From: Micromonospora sp. WMMD1120
Lineage (GTDB): Bacteria; Actinomycetota; Actinomycetes; Mycobacteriales; Micromonosporaceae
DNA length: 64,000 nt
Assembly: GCF_029626235.1 (NCBI RefSeq)
Contig: NZ_JARUBO010000005.1
Span: 5,862,001 to 5,926,000, forward strand
Reading direction: 5' to 3'
Part shown: positions 45,431 through 54,466 of the stretch, in pieces
Position numbering within the stretch: the stretch's first letter is position 1
Layout of the letters: every line of letters begins with the position of its first letter
Program-made: the position numbers and the translations under genes
The notes under the pieces: generated by a model
Seen by the model: the letters and a program-made list of their open reading frames with translations, nothing else
What the model was told of the DNA's origin: nothing
The model's database searches: none

Positions 45431-46498
45431 TTGCGAGAGACACCGGGTCCCATCACCGCGGGCGCGGTTCCCCCACCGGACCCCGCCAGCGCCGCCGACG
45501 TCAACACGACGCCGAGGCAGGCGCGACCGGTGCCGGACATCCCGCCGGGGCTACCGGACTTCCTCGCCGTACGCCAACGGCCCAGCCGGTCGCACCCGCA
45601 GGGCCGGCGGGCACGTGTCGTCGTGCTCGAACCGAACGACACCGGCACCGTGCCGGATCGGCTCGCGGAAGAGTTCGAGGTGGTCGCCCGGCTCCCGGTG
45701 CCGGCCTGCGCGGAGGACTTCACCCGGCTGCTGGCCCGCGTCCGCCCCCGGCTGCTGCTGCTCAAGCACTCGCTGGAGAGCGTCGACGACCGCATCATCA
45801 CCGGCTGCCTCAGCGCCGGCGTCGAGATCCTGGTGCTGGCGCGGCCCGTCTACGGCCTGCTGCGGGCGCCCGCCATGGCCCGCTTCGGTGGGCTGCCCTG
45901 GATCCGGCTCCGGTCCGCCGCCCGACCACGGGGCGAGCGGCTGAAGAGGCTCTTCGACCTCAGCATGATCCTGCTCAGCGCGGCGGTGGTGATCCCGCTG
46001 ATCGCGGTGATCGCCGCCGTCGTGTCGTTCACCGGTCCACCGTTCTACCTCCAGGACCGGGTCGGGGCGGGCGGCCGGCTGTTCCGGGTGGTCAAGTTCC
46101 GGACCATGCGGGTCGGCGCCGAACAGGCCACCGGTCCGGTCCTGGCCCGTCCGGACGATGTCCGGATCACCCGCGTCGGGCGCTGGCTGCGACGCTCCCG
46201 GTTGGACGAGCTGCCCCAGTTGTGGAACGTGGTGCGCGGCGACATGAGCCTGGTCGGCCCCCGCCCGGAGCGCCCCGAGTTCATCGCCGGCTTCGACCGG
46301 CTGCCGCACTACGACCTGCGGCACCTGATCCGGCCCGGACTGACCGGCATCGCCCAGCTCACCGGCGGTTACGCCGCCACCGTCGAGGACAAGCTCCGCT
46401 GCGACCTGCTCTACCTCAACTGCCGCTCGATGCGGGTCGACCTGGCCCTGCTGCTGCTCACCGTCGTCGAGCTGTTCCGAGGTTTCCCCCGTGGGTAG
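45431..46498 (+). CDS. exopolysaccharide polyprenyl-phosphate sugar-1-phosphate transferase
   Basis: The 355-residue product has an N-terminal Rossmann-like region, without the five membrane spans usual in this family, one hydrophobic span (ILLSAAVVIPLIAVIAAVV) and the WbaP-type catalytic domain: KFRTM, DELPQLWNVVRGDMSLVGPR and RPGLTGIAQLTGGY. It should place the first sugar phosphate on undecaprenyl phosphate. TTG at 45431 is chosen because GGAGGAGGAGG stands eight bases upstream and a promoter-like motif lies before it; GTG at 45296, in frame but without a ribosome-binding site, would give 400 residues. It starts an eleven-gene operon. Confidence 0.83.
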   Translation: MRETPGPITAGAVPPPDPASAADVNTTPRQARPVPDIPPGLPDFLAVRQRPSRSHPQGRRARVVVLEPNDTGTVPDRLAEEFEVVARLPVPACAEDFTRLLARVRPRLLLLKHSLESVDDRIITGCLSAGVEILVLARPVYGLLRAPAMARFGGLPWIRLRSAARPRGERLKRLFDLSMILLSAAVVIPLIAVIAAVVSFTGPPFYLQDRVGAGGRLFRVVKFRTMRVGAEQATGPVLARPDDVRITRVGRWLRRSRLDELPQLWNVVRGDMSLVGPRPERPEFIAGFDRLPHYDLRHLIRPGLTGIAQLTGGYAATVEDKLRCDLLYLNCRSMRVDLALLLLTVVELFRGFPRG

Positions 46499-48056
46499 TG
46501 CCGCCACCGCTGTCGAGACCCGGGTCACCCGCAACACCGCCAGCATGCTCGCCGCACGGGTGATCATGGCGGTGGCCGGGTTGGTCTCGGTGCCTGTCGT
46601 CTACCAGGGTCTGGGGCCCCGGGAGTTCGGCATCTGGGTCGTGCTGACCGGCCTGCTGGCGATGGCCGCACTGATCGACCTCGGGCTCGGCTCCGCGCTG
46701 GTCCGCGAGGTGGCCCGGGCCGAGAACGCGGCCGACCGGGATCTGGTGCGGCGCCTGCTCGGGCTCGGGCTCGGCTGGGCCGGACTGCTGGGCCTGCTCA
46801 CGGTCTCGGCGCTCGGCGCGTGCTGGCCGTGGCTCGCCGGGCTGCTACGCCTCGGCGACCGGGCCGACGAGGCATGGCACGCCACCCTATGGCTGGTCGT
46901 CGGGCTGGTGGCCGGCGGCGTCGAGTTGCCGTGGCGGGCCGTGCTCGAAGGCGGTCAGCGGTACGGCTCACTCGCCGCGATCAGCGCCGGCACCGCGATT
47001 CTCGGGGCCGCGCTGGCCATCGTGGTGGTACGCCTCGGCGGCGGCCTGGTGGCGCTGGCCGCCTGCGCCGCGGCCACCGGGGCGATCCGTACGCTGCTGC
47101 TTGCCGCGACCACCCACCGCCGGTGCCCGGACCTCTCCCCCCGCTGGGGCCGGACGGACCTGGGCGACATCCGCCGGATCGGCGGCTACGGCCTGCGGGT
47201 GCAGGTCTCCAGTGGCGCCGGCATGGTCAACGTGGAGCTGGACAGGCTGGTCCTCGGTGGGGCCTTCGGGCCCGCCGTCGCCGGCGGCTTCGACCTCGGC
47301 ACCCGCCTGCTCAACCTGCTCCGCCTCCCCCCGGGCTTCGCGCTCATCGTGCTGTTCCCCGCCGCCGTCGCCCGCACCGTGGCCCGGGGCAACGGTTGGC
47401 TGGACCGGTTCTACCTGACCACCACCCGCTACCTGGCGCTGTTCCTCGCCCCGGCCACCGCTGCCCTGATGGTCAGCGCCGACCCGCTGGTCCGACTCTG
47501 GCTGGGTCACCAGGTGCCGTGGGCCGCGGCGAACATCGTGATCCTCGCGCCCGCGTACGCCCTCAACCTGATCACCGGGGCGGCGACGATCGTGGCGCGC
47601 GCCGAGGGCCGCCCCGGGCTGGAGACGCGCTACGTGCTGCTCTCCGTCGTGCTCAACCTGGCCCTCACCGTGCCGATGCTGCTGCTCTGCGGGCCGCTCG
47701 GCGTACCACTCTCGACAGCGCTGGCGGTGGTGCTCAGCACCGGCTACTTCCTGGCGTACTTCCACACCGCCACGGCCCGGCCGCTGACCCCGCTGGTCCG
47801 GGCGAGCTGGCCGCCGCTCGCGGCGGCGGTCGCGGCCGGGGTGGTCACGGCGGCGGCCAGCCGGTACCTGCCGGACGGGCCGGGACGGCTGGATGCCGCC
47901 CTCGCCGTGACCAGCCGGGCCGGCCTGACGGTGCTCGTGGCCGGCACGCTGCTGGCTGTCGGCGGGCATCTGGGGGCGAGCGACCGGATGCGGCTGCACC
48001 GGTTGCTGCGCGCGCCGGCGACGGTGCTCTCACCGACCGGAGGTGCCCGGCGATGA
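46491..48056 (+). CDS. polysaccharide flippase, Wzx/MATE-like
   Basis: The 521-residue integral membrane protein has about twelve to fourteen hydrophobic spans, with the start TASMLAARVIMAVAGLVSVP and repeated Gly/Ala/Leu-rich helices. It should move lipid-linked repeat units across the membrane. GTG 46491 overlaps the sugar transferase by eight bases. Confidence 0.83.
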   Translation: MGSAATAVETRVTRNTASMLAARVIMAVAGLVSVPVVYQGLGPREFGIWVVLTGLLAMAALIDLGLGSALVREVARAENAADRDLVRRLLGLGLGWAGLLGLLTVSALGACWPWLAGLLRLGDRADEAWHATLWLVVGLVAGGVELPWRAVLEGGQRYGSLAAISAGTAILGAALAIVVVRLGGGLVALAACAAATGAIRTLLLAATTHRRCPDLSPRWGRTDLGDIRRIGGYGLRVQVSSGAGMVNVELDRLVLGGAFGPAVAGGFDLGTRLLNLLRLPPGFALIVLFPAAVARTVARGNGWLDRFYLTTTRYLALFLAPATAALMVSADPLVRLWLGHQVPWAAANIVILAPAYALNLITGAATIVARAEGRPGLETRYVLLSVVLNLALTVPMLLLCGPLGVPLSTALAVVLSTGYFLAYFHTATARPLTPLVRASWPPLAAAVAAGVVTAAASRYLPDGPGRLDAALAVTSRAGLTVLVAGTLLAVGGHLGASDRMRLHRLLRAPATVLSPTGGARR

Positions 48057-48901
48057 GCGTCGATCACCGCACCACGCACTGCCTCGTGTGCGGGCCCCGG
48101 CCGGCCCACCGGCCGCGACTCGGCGGGCTGCTGCGCCGCTGCGACGGCTGCGGTTTCACCTGGACGACCCAGGAACAGGCAGAGGAGGACGGTCGCTACG
48201 ACGAGGACTACTTCGCCGCCGGTGGCTACGACGACTACTTCCGGTCCGCGCCCCGCCGGTTCGAGGCCGGGCGGCGGTTGCGGTGGCTGCTGTCCACCGT
48301 CCGCCCCACCACACTGCTCGAAGCCGGCTGCGCCGGCGGCTACTTCCTCGAAGCCGCCCACCACGCCGGCATCACCGCCACCGGCATCGAAGTCAGCCAC
48401 GCCGCCGCCACCTTCGCCCGCGACCACCTCAACATGCCCGTGCACCAGGGCTACTTCGAAACCGTCGCACCCACCCTCACCGCCGACACCATCTGCGCCT
48501 TCCACGTCCTCGAACACGTCGAAGACCCCCGCGCCTTCCTGCACGCCGCCCACACCACCCTCACCCCCGGCGGCTGGCTCGCCCTCGAAGTCCCCAACAT
48601 CGCCTCCGCCGCCGCCCACCGACTCGGCGTCACCTGGCCGGGTCTGCAACCGCGCTACCACCGTTGGCACTTCACCCCCGGCAGCCTGGCCCGGCTGGTG
48701 ACCGACGCCGGCTTCGAGGTGGTCCGGCAGGACACCGCCGTCTTCCGCTACTACATGCCGCTCGGCTACCGACTGCGGCACGCCCGACACCTCCTGCCCG
48801 CCGACCTGATCGGGCTCCGCTCACCGCGGTTGACCCACCCACGGCGCGGCGACCTACTCCGGGTGATCGCCCGGGTAGCCCGAACCGGACGGAGCACCTG
48901 A
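48053..48901 (+). CDS. zinc-ribbon class I SAM methyltransferase, paralogue 1
   Basis: The 282-residue protein begins with a CxxC...CxxC zinc ribbon (CLVCG / CDGCGF), followed by the methyltransferase domain LLEAGCAGGYFLEAAHHAGI, DTICAFHVLEHVEDP and GGWLALEVPN. It probably methylates a sugar or lipid-linked intermediate of the polysaccharide. It overlaps the flippase (ATGA). A central 371-bp block is identical to the next gene, whereas the zinc ribbon and C-terminus differ. Confidence 0.85.
   Translation: MSVDHRTTHCLVCGPRPAHRPRLGGLLRRCDGCGFTWTTQEQAEEDGRYDEDYFAAGGYDDYFRSAPRRFEAGRRLRWLLSTVRPTTLLEAGCAGGYFLEAAHHAGITATGIEVSHAAATFARDHLNMPVHQGYFETVAPTLTADTICAFHVLEHVEDPRAFLHAAHTTLTPGGWLALEVPNIASAAAHRLGVTWPGLQPRYHRWHFTPGSLARLVTDAGFEVVRQDTAVFRYYMPLGYRLRHARHLLPADLIGLRSPRLTHPRRGDLLRVIARVARTGRST
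48271..48641 (+). repeat. 371-bp perfect repeat, copy 1 (in methyltransferase 1)
   Basis: Every base of 48271-48641 matches 49125-49495, an offset of 854. All seven Glu codons in the block are GAA, whereas neighbouring coding sequence uses almost only GAG; Leu is CTC-rich. The edges are sharp: the flanks are only moderately similar. Confidence 0.95.
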
Positions 48902-49752
48902 TGAAACTCGACGAGATCGAGCTGGTCCGCTGCCAGCTCTGCGGTCGTGCCGGCGGGCACTCGCCGACCCTCGGCGACCTGCTGTGGAGCTGCCCGGACT
49001 GTGGCTTCGTCTGGACCGCCGGCAGCGCCCCGGCACCGGAGGAGCTGTACGACGAGGCGTACTACACCACCGACGGCTACCAGGACTACTTCGCCTCGGC
49101 GGGGCAACGCCGGTTCGAGGCCAAGCGGCGGTTGCGGTGGCTGCTGTCCACCGTCCGCCCCACCACACTGCTCGAAGCCGGCTGCGCCGGCGGCTACTTC
49201 CTCGAAGCCGCCCACCACGCCGGCATCACCGCCACCGGCATCGAAGTCAGCCACGCCGCCGCCACCTTCGCCCGCGACCACCTCAACATGCCCGTGCACC
49301 AGGGCTACTTCGAAACCGTCGCACCCACCCTCACCGCCGACACCATCTGCGCCTTCCACGTCCTCGAACACGTCGAAGACCCCCGCGCCTTCCTGCACGC
49401 CGCCCACACCACCCTCACCCCCGGCGGCTGGCTCGCCCTCGAAGTCCCCAACATCGCCTCCGCCGCCGCCCACCGACTCGGCGTCACCTGGCCGGCGATC
49501 GCCCCCGAATACCACCGCTGGCACTTCACCCCGCAGACGCTCAGCCGCATGCTCGTCGAGTCCGGCTTCCGGGTGATCTCGCACGACACGGTCTTCTCCC
49601 GGTTCTACTGGCGTCCGGCGGCGCGGCTGCGCAACGCGCGCGACCTGCTGGTGGCCGACCTGGCCGCCAGCGGCTCACCCCGGATGACCCACCCCCGGCT
49701 CGGCGACCTGCTGCGGGTCTTCGCCCGCCGCGACGACCGGGCCGTGTCGTGA
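48901..49752 (+). CDS. zinc-ribbon class I SAM methyltransferase, paralogue 2
   Basis: The 283-residue protein has the same plan: CQLCG / CPDCGF zinc ribbon and the identical central methyltransferase segment from LLSTVRPTTLLEAG to RLGVTWP, then a diverged C-terminal region (FYWRPAARLRNARDLLV). It shares one base with the upstream gene and the downstream GT2. The two paralogues may act on different sugar positions. Confidence 0.85.
   Translation: MKLDEIELVRCQLCGRAGGHSPTLGDLLWSCPDCGFVWTAGSAPAPEELYDEAYYTTDGYQDYFASAGQRRFEAKRRLRWLLSTVRPTTLLEAGCAGGYFLEAAHHAGITATGIEVSHAAATFARDHLNMPVHQGYFETVAPTLTADTICAFHVLEHVEDPRAFLHAAHTTLTPGGWLALEVPNIASAAAHRLGVTWPAIAPEYHRWHFTPQTLSRMLVESGFRVISHDTVFSRFYWRPAARLRNARDLLVADLAASGSPRMTHPRLGDLLRVFARRDDRAVS
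49125..49495 (+). repeat. 371-bp perfect repeat, copy 2 (in methyltransferase 2)
   Basis: This is the second copy of the block described at 48271-48641, in the same orientation and frame. It encodes the SAM-binding core and the post-core loop, so the copies have the same catalytic centre but different substrate-facing ends. Confidence 0.95.
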
Positions 49753-51059
49753 TGGGCGCTCCGCTGCTGTCGGTGCTGCTGGTCAGCTGGAACACCCGCG
49801 AGCAGACCCGGCAGTGCCTGGAGTCGCTCGCCGCGACCGCCGACCCGGACCTGGAGTACGAGGTGGTGGCCGTGGACAACGGCTCGTCCGACGGTTCGGC
49901 CGACATGCTCGCCGACCAACCCCGGGTCCGGCTGATCCGCAACCACCACAACACCGGCTTCGCCGCCGCGGTGAACCAGGCGTACCGCCGGGCGAACGGG
50001 GAGCTGATCCTCCTGCTCAACAGCGACGTCCGGTTCCACCCGGGCGCGCTGAACCGGATGGTCGGCCACCTGCGGGAGCGGCCGGACGTCGCCGGGGTCA
50101 GCCCGCTCTACCTGAACCCGGACGGCACCTTCCAGCAGCACTACGTGCAACAGCCGAACTTCGCCGCCACCATCGCGCTGGTCACCGCGCTGCGCCGGCT
50201 GCCCGTGTTCCGCCAGGCGCTGCACCGGTTCCAGATGCGCGGCGCGGACTTCAGCCGCCCCCGCCGGCTCGCCTCCGGCAGCTGCATGCTGCTGCGGCGC
50301 AGCGTGCTCGGCCAGCAGACCATCTTCGACGAGACCTTCCCCGTCTACTGGAACGACGCGATCCTCGCCCGCCAGCTCGACCAGGCCGGGCACGAGCTGT
50401 GGATGATCCCGGACGCGGTGGTGACGCACAGTCGGGGCGCGTCCTGCCGGCTGCTCGGGCCGACCATCCGCTACCGACACCTGCTGGGCAGCCTGGTGGG
50501 CTACCTGCGGGTCACCCAACCCCGGCACCGGTTGGCGCTGTTCCGGGCCGCCCTGCTCGGTGACCACCTGGTCAAGCGGCTCTTCGGCCGATCCGTACAG
50601 CTGGGTCTGGGCGACCTGCTCGCCGCGCTGCGCGGCGACGTCGGCCCGCTGCCCGACGGCGACACCCGCGACTGGGTGGTGCTGTTCAGCCGCACCCGGT
50701 GGTCGGTCGACGCGCACTCGGCGGTGCTCGGGCAGTTGACGCCCCGGCAGCGGTTGCTCTTCGTCGACCCGCCGGGGCGGCGGCCCCGGTGGCGGTGCGC
50801 GCTGACCCCGATCGGCTCCACCGCCTGGCACGCCGTCGTGCCGACCGCGCTGCCCCTGGGCGACATCGTGCCGCTGGTCAACTGGATCAACCGGCGGATC
50901 GCGGCCGGTGTCCTGCGCGGCTGGCTGGACCGGCACGCCGGCGCCCGTCTGCTGCGCCTCGACGACGAGCGCGCCCGCCCGGTGCTCGGCCGCCTCGGCG
51001 AGGACGAGGTGCTGCCCGCCGCGGCGACGCGGCCGATGGAACGGTCCGGCCGTGGCTGA
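49752..51059 (+). CDS. GT2 glycosyltransferase fused to a truncated GT4 N-domain
   Basis: The 435-residue protein starts with a typical rhamnosyltransferase-like GT2 domain (LSVLLVSWNTREQTRQCLES, VVAVDNGSSDG, NTGFAAAVNQAYRRANGELI, LLLNSDV). From about residue 306, DWVVLFSRTRW...FVDPPGRRPRWR to LLRLDDERARPVLGRLG resembles the N-terminal half of the next gene's product, then stops where the GT4 donor domain should follow. It overlaps paralogue 2 and the GT4 gene. The extra part is probably a relic of a duplication. Confidence 0.85.
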   Translation: MGAPLLSVLLVSWNTREQTRQCLESLAATADPDLEYEVVAVDNGSSDGSADMLADQPRVRLIRNHHNTGFAAAVNQAYRRANGELILLLNSDVRFHPGALNRMVGHLRERPDVAGVSPLYLNPDGTFQQHYVQQPNFAATIALVTALRRLPVFRQALHRFQMRGADFSRPRRLASGSCMLLRRSVLGQQTIFDETFPVYWNDAILARQLDQAGHELWMIPDAVVTHSRGASCRLLGPTIRYRHLLGSLVGYLRVTQPRHRLALFRAALLGDHLVKRLFGRSVQLGLGDLLAALRGDVGPLPDGDTRDWVVLFSRTRWSVDAHSAVLGQLTPRQRLLFVDPPGRRPRWRCALTPIGSTAWHAVVPTALPLGDIVPLVNWINRRIAAGVLRGWLDRHAGARLLRLDDERARPVLGRLGEDEVLPAAATRPMERSGRG

Positions 51060-52212
51060 GCGCGGCGCTCTCGTCGAGGTGGCGCCCACGCCCGTCGCGT
51101 CCACCGACGACCGGCAGTGGGTGGTCGTCCTCAGCGGCACCCCGTGGGCGGGCGGGGCGCACCGGCAGCACGCGCTGGCCCGTGAACTGACAGTCGATCA
51201 CCGGGTGCTCTTCGTCGACCCGCCCGGACACCGCCCCCGTTGGCGGGTCCGGGTCCGGCAGGTCGCCGACGGCCTGTGGCAGTGCTCCGGACCGGCGCTG
51301 CTGCCGTTCGGCAGGCACCTGCCGCCGGCCAACCGGGCCAACCGCTGGTTCGCGGCGCTCCTGCTGCGCCGCTGGTTGCGGCGGCAGGCCGCCACGGTAC
51401 GACTGCTGTGGCTGGACGAGGACCTGGCCGCGCCGGTCGCCGGCCGGCTGGGCGCGTCCGCCGTCGTCTACGACGCGACCGACCTGGACTGGACGTTCAC
51501 CCGGCGGTGGAACCGTTGGCACCTGCGCGCGGCGCTGCGCCGCGCGGTCGGCGCCGCCGATCTGGTGCTCGCCTCCTCCGCCGCGCTGCCGGAACGGATG
51601 CCCGCCTGCGACCCGGCCCCGGTGGTGCTGCCCAACGGCTGCGACCCGGAGCGTTTCGCCCCGGACGGTCCGGTCGCGCCCTGGCTGCTCGGGCAGCGCC
51701 GGCCGGTGATCGGCTACAGCGGGGCGATCGACACCCGGGCCTTCGACGCGGACCTGGTCGCCGAGGTGGCGCGGGCGCACCCCGGATGGACGTTCCTGCT
51801 GATCGGCCCGTCCACCCGGACCGGCCGCGCTCCGCTGGCCGGCCTGTCCAACGTGACGGTGCTCGACGCCGTGGCGTTCGCGGACGTGCCGGGCATCCTG
51901 CGGGCCTGCGACGTCACCATCATCCCGTACCGGGTCGGCGGTCTGGTCGACTACGTGCACCCGAAGAAGTGCTACGAGTACCTGGCCCTCGGAAAGCCCG
52001 TCGTCGCGACGCCGCTGCCGGCGCTGCGGCCGCTGGCCGGCACCATCGCCCTCGCTGGCGACCCGCAGGCGTTCGGCGCGGCGCTGGCCGACGCGCTGGA
52101 CCGTGCCGACGCGCCCGAGGAGGCGGCCCGCCGCCGGGAGCTGGCCAGCCGCAACAGCTGGTCGGCCCGGGGCGTCCAGCTCCGCACCCTGTTGGCGGGG
52201 TTGCCGCGATGA
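51052..52212 (+). CDS. GT4-type glycosyltransferase
   Basis: The 386-residue GT-B enzyme has the N-domain (WVVVLSGTPWAGGAHRQHAL, FVDPPGHRPRWR) and a C-terminal donor-binding domain with GYSGAIDTRAFD, FLLIGPST, DVTIIPYR and PKKCYEYLALGKPVV, where the glutamate in the last segment is the usual nucleotide-sugar contact. It starts eight bases before the end of the GT2 gene (GTG 51052). It adds one sugar to the lipid-linked repeat. Confidence 0.85.
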   Translation: MAERGALVEVAPTPVASTDDRQWVVVLSGTPWAGGAHRQHALARELTVDHRVLFVDPPGHRPRWRVRVRQVADGLWQCSGPALLPFGRHLPPANRANRWFAALLLRRWLRRQAATVRLLWLDEDLAAPVAGRLGASAVVYDATDLDWTFTRRWNRWHLRAALRRAVGAADLVLASSAALPERMPACDPAPVVLPNGCDPERFAPDGPVAPWLLGQRRPVIGYSGAIDTRAFDADLVAEVARAHPGWTFLLIGPSTRTGRAPLAGLSNVTVLDAVAFADVPGILRACDVTIIPYRVGGLVDYVHPKKCYEYLALGKPVVATPLPALRPLAGTIALAGDPQAFGAALADALDRADAPEEAARRRELASRNSWSARGVQLRTLLAGLPR

Positions 52213-53522
52213 GAGTGCCGATCGTCGCGCCCACGGTGCTGCTCACCGGCGGCGGCCTGGGGGCCGTGGTCACAGTGGTCACCCTGCTGCCCGGACCGGT
52301 CGGCCTGGCCGCCAGCGTCGGGGTGCTGAGTTGGGGCGTGTTCCTGCTCTGGCCGTGGACCGTGCTGCCGGTGGGCATCATCGGCGGGGCCGTCGTCGGG
52401 GTCCTGCTCAGCGGCGGCGACGTGCGCGGATACATCGCGGTGAAGGTGCTGCTGCTGGCCGCCGGCGGCGCCGCGCTCGCCGTACGGCACTGGTTGCGGG
52501 TGGAGACGCCGGGCCGACGTACCGCCGCCGACCTGGGGATGCTCAGCCTGATCGGGGTGACGGTGGTGGCGGCGGCCTACGGCCTGGCCGTCGGGAACCT
52601 TCCGGCGGAGGTGCTGGTCGCCGCGTACCAGGTGGCCACGATCCCGGTGTACTTCTTCGTCGCCACCCACACCCTGACCACGCCCCGCCGGATCATCTCC
52701 GCCGGCATTCTCTACGTGGCCCTGGCCGGCGTCTTCAGCGCCATCTCGGTGGCCGCGCCGGGGCGGCACGGCGGGCTGATCACCCTCATGGCGATTCCGG
52801 CGCTGATCTGGCTCGCCGGGAGGCTGGCGGGGTGGCGGCGGGTCGGCGTCCTGCTGCTCGGTGGGTTCTTCGCCGTCGACGTGCTCCTCGCGTCGTACCG
52901 GGGAATCTGGCTCGCGGCGGCGCTCACCGTGCTGATCATGCTGGTCCGCGGCGGCCGCACGGTCCGCGCCGGCCTGGCCGCCACCGCCGCGGCGGCGGTC
53001 GCGGTGGCGGCGGTGCTGGCCCTGCAACCGGGGGTACGCGAGCGCGCCGGCGAGGTCACCAAGGGGTTCGAGCAGTCCGCCGGCTACCGGGGGGTCGAGT
53101 CCGCCGTCGGCCTGAGCGTCTTCGCCGACCAACCACTCGTCGGCGCCGGGCTCGGGCAGACCACCAGGGACATCTACCTGTCCGGCTTCACGTTCACCGA
53201 CGTCGGTCCGGTGTACCACGCCTTCTACGTCACGGTGCTCGCCAACCTCGGTCTGGTCGGTCTGCTGTTCGTCCTCTGGCCGATAGTGCGCAGTGTCCGC
53301 GTCGGCCTGGGCGACCGGGACGGGATCGCGCTGCCGCTCGCGGCGCTGTCCTGCGGGTTCCTGGCCGCCGCCCTCTTCGCGGCGCCCACCGACGGGCACT
53401 GGGAGCTGGGCCTCCTGCCGGCGCTGACACTGCTCACCGCGCACCACGGACGGGCCCGGCGGCGGCGACTCGCGCGGTCCGCGCCGCCGCTCGCCCCGGT
53501 CGCGTCGGGAGTCACCGCGTGA
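52209..53522 (+). CDS. O-antigen ligase/polymerase-like membrane protein (Wzy/WaaL type)
   Basis: The 437-residue protein has ten or more membrane spans, a periplasmic loop with the conserved type (SYRGIWLAAALTVLIMLVRG and SVFADQPLVGAGLGQTTRDI), the pattern of the Wzy_C/O-antigen ligase family. It should polymerise the repeat units or ligate them. ATG overlaps the GT4 stop; GTG of the next gene overlaps its stop. Confidence 0.78.
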   Translation: MRVPIVAPTVLLTGGGLGAVVTVVTLLPGPVGLAASVGVLSWGVFLLWPWTVLPVGIIGGAVVGVLLSGGDVRGYIAVKVLLLAAGGAALAVRHWLRVETPGRRTAADLGMLSLIGVTVVAAAYGLAVGNLPAEVLVAAYQVATIPVYFFVATHTLTTPRRIISAGILYVALAGVFSAISVAAPGRHGGLITLMAIPALIWLAGRLAGWRRVGVLLLGGFFAVDVLLASYRGIWLAAALTVLIMLVRGGRTVRAGLAATAAAAVAVAAVLALQPGVRERAGEVTKGFEQSAGYRGVESAVGLSVFADQPLVGAGLGQTTRDIYLSGFTFTDVGPVYHAFYVTVLANLGLVGLLFVLWPIVRSVRVGLGDRDGIALPLAALSCGFLAAALFAAPTDGHWELGLLPALTLLTAHHGRARRRRLARSAPPLAPVASGVTA

Positions 53523-54466
53523 GCCCCGCCGACGCCACCGCCATCGTGGTCACGCACAACTCGGCGGGACAGATAGTGGCCAACCTGCACGCGCTGCGCC
53601 GGGCGGGGGTACCGGTGCGGCTGGTGGACAACGCCTCCACCGACGGCACCGTCGCGCTCGTGCGGCGCTACTTCCCGGAGGTGACGGTCCTCGCCAGCGC
53701 GACGAACAGCGGGTTCGCCAGCGCGGTGAACCGGGCCGCGGCCGGCGTCGACACCGACGTCGTCCTGCTGGTCAACCCGGACTGCGTGGTCGCCCCCGGC
53801 ACCGTGGCGGAGCTGGTCCGGGTGCTGCGCAGCCGCGACTCGGTGGGCATCGTCGGCCCGCGCCTGATCGACGCGCACGGCCGGGTCGCGATCAGCGCCC
53901 ACCGGTTCGAGTCGCTGGCGACCGTGCTGGCCAGTCGGTTCGGTGGGGCGTTGGTGCCGGTCGCGCTCCGCCGGCTGTTCGGCGGACGGCAGCGCCGGGC
54001 GGCGTACGACGCCTGTGTGCGGGGCGCGCGGCCGGTGACTGTGGACTGGGTGTCCGGCGCCTGCCTGGCGGTACGCCGGGAGGTGCTCGAGGCCGTCGGC
54101 GGCCTCGACGAGGGCTACTTCCTGTACTACGAGGACGAGGAGCTGTGCCTCCAGGCCACCCGGCGGGGGGCCGGGGTGCTGTACGTGCCGACCGTGACCG
54201 CGGTGCACACCGGCGGCGCGAGCAGCTCCGACCCGACCTGGATCTGGCCCCACCTGTACCGCAGCATGCTGCGGTTCTTCGCCCGCCACCGCGCCGGCAC
54301 CCTGCGGGCCGTACGCGGAGCGGTGCTGCTGCGCGCGCTGATCGGTATCGGACTGGCCGGGGTGCGGATGCCACTGCAACCCCGGGCCGGGACGGCACGG
54401 TTGCGGGCCTGGACCCGCGTCGGCCGGATCGCCGTCAACCCCATCGAGACGAGAGGAGAAGCGTGA
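53519..54466 (+). CDS. GT2 rhamnosyltransferase-like glycosyltransferase
   Basis: The 315-residue GT-A enzyme has AIVVTHNSAGQIVANLHALR, RLVDNASTDGT, NSGFASAVNRAAAGVDTDVV, LLVNPDCVV (the DxD-equivalent) and GACLAVRREVLEAVGGLDEG with DEELC. It resembles rhamnosyltransferases of exopolysaccharide operons. GTG overlaps the polymerase stop. Confidence 0.87.
   Translation: MSPADATAIVVTHNSAGQIVANLHALRRAGVPVRLVDNASTDGTVALVRRYFPEVTVLASATNSGFASAVNRAAAGVDTDVVLLVNPDCVVAPGTVAELVRVLRSRDSVGIVGPRLIDAHGRVAISAHRFESLATVLASRFGGALVPVALRRLFGGRQRRAAYDACVRGARPVTVDWVSGACLAVRREVLEAVGGLDEGYFLYYEDEELCLQATRRGAGVLYVPTVTAVHTGGASSSDPTWIWPHLYRSMLRFFARHRAGTLRAVRGAVLLRALIGIGLAGVRMPLQPRAGTARLRAWTRVGRIAVNPIETRGEA

Noticed and set aside
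48271..49495. Interpretation of the 371-bp identity as an assembly artefact
   Set aside because: Both genes have intact, different ends and correct overlaps with neighbours, so a real duplication is more likely, though long reads would settle it.
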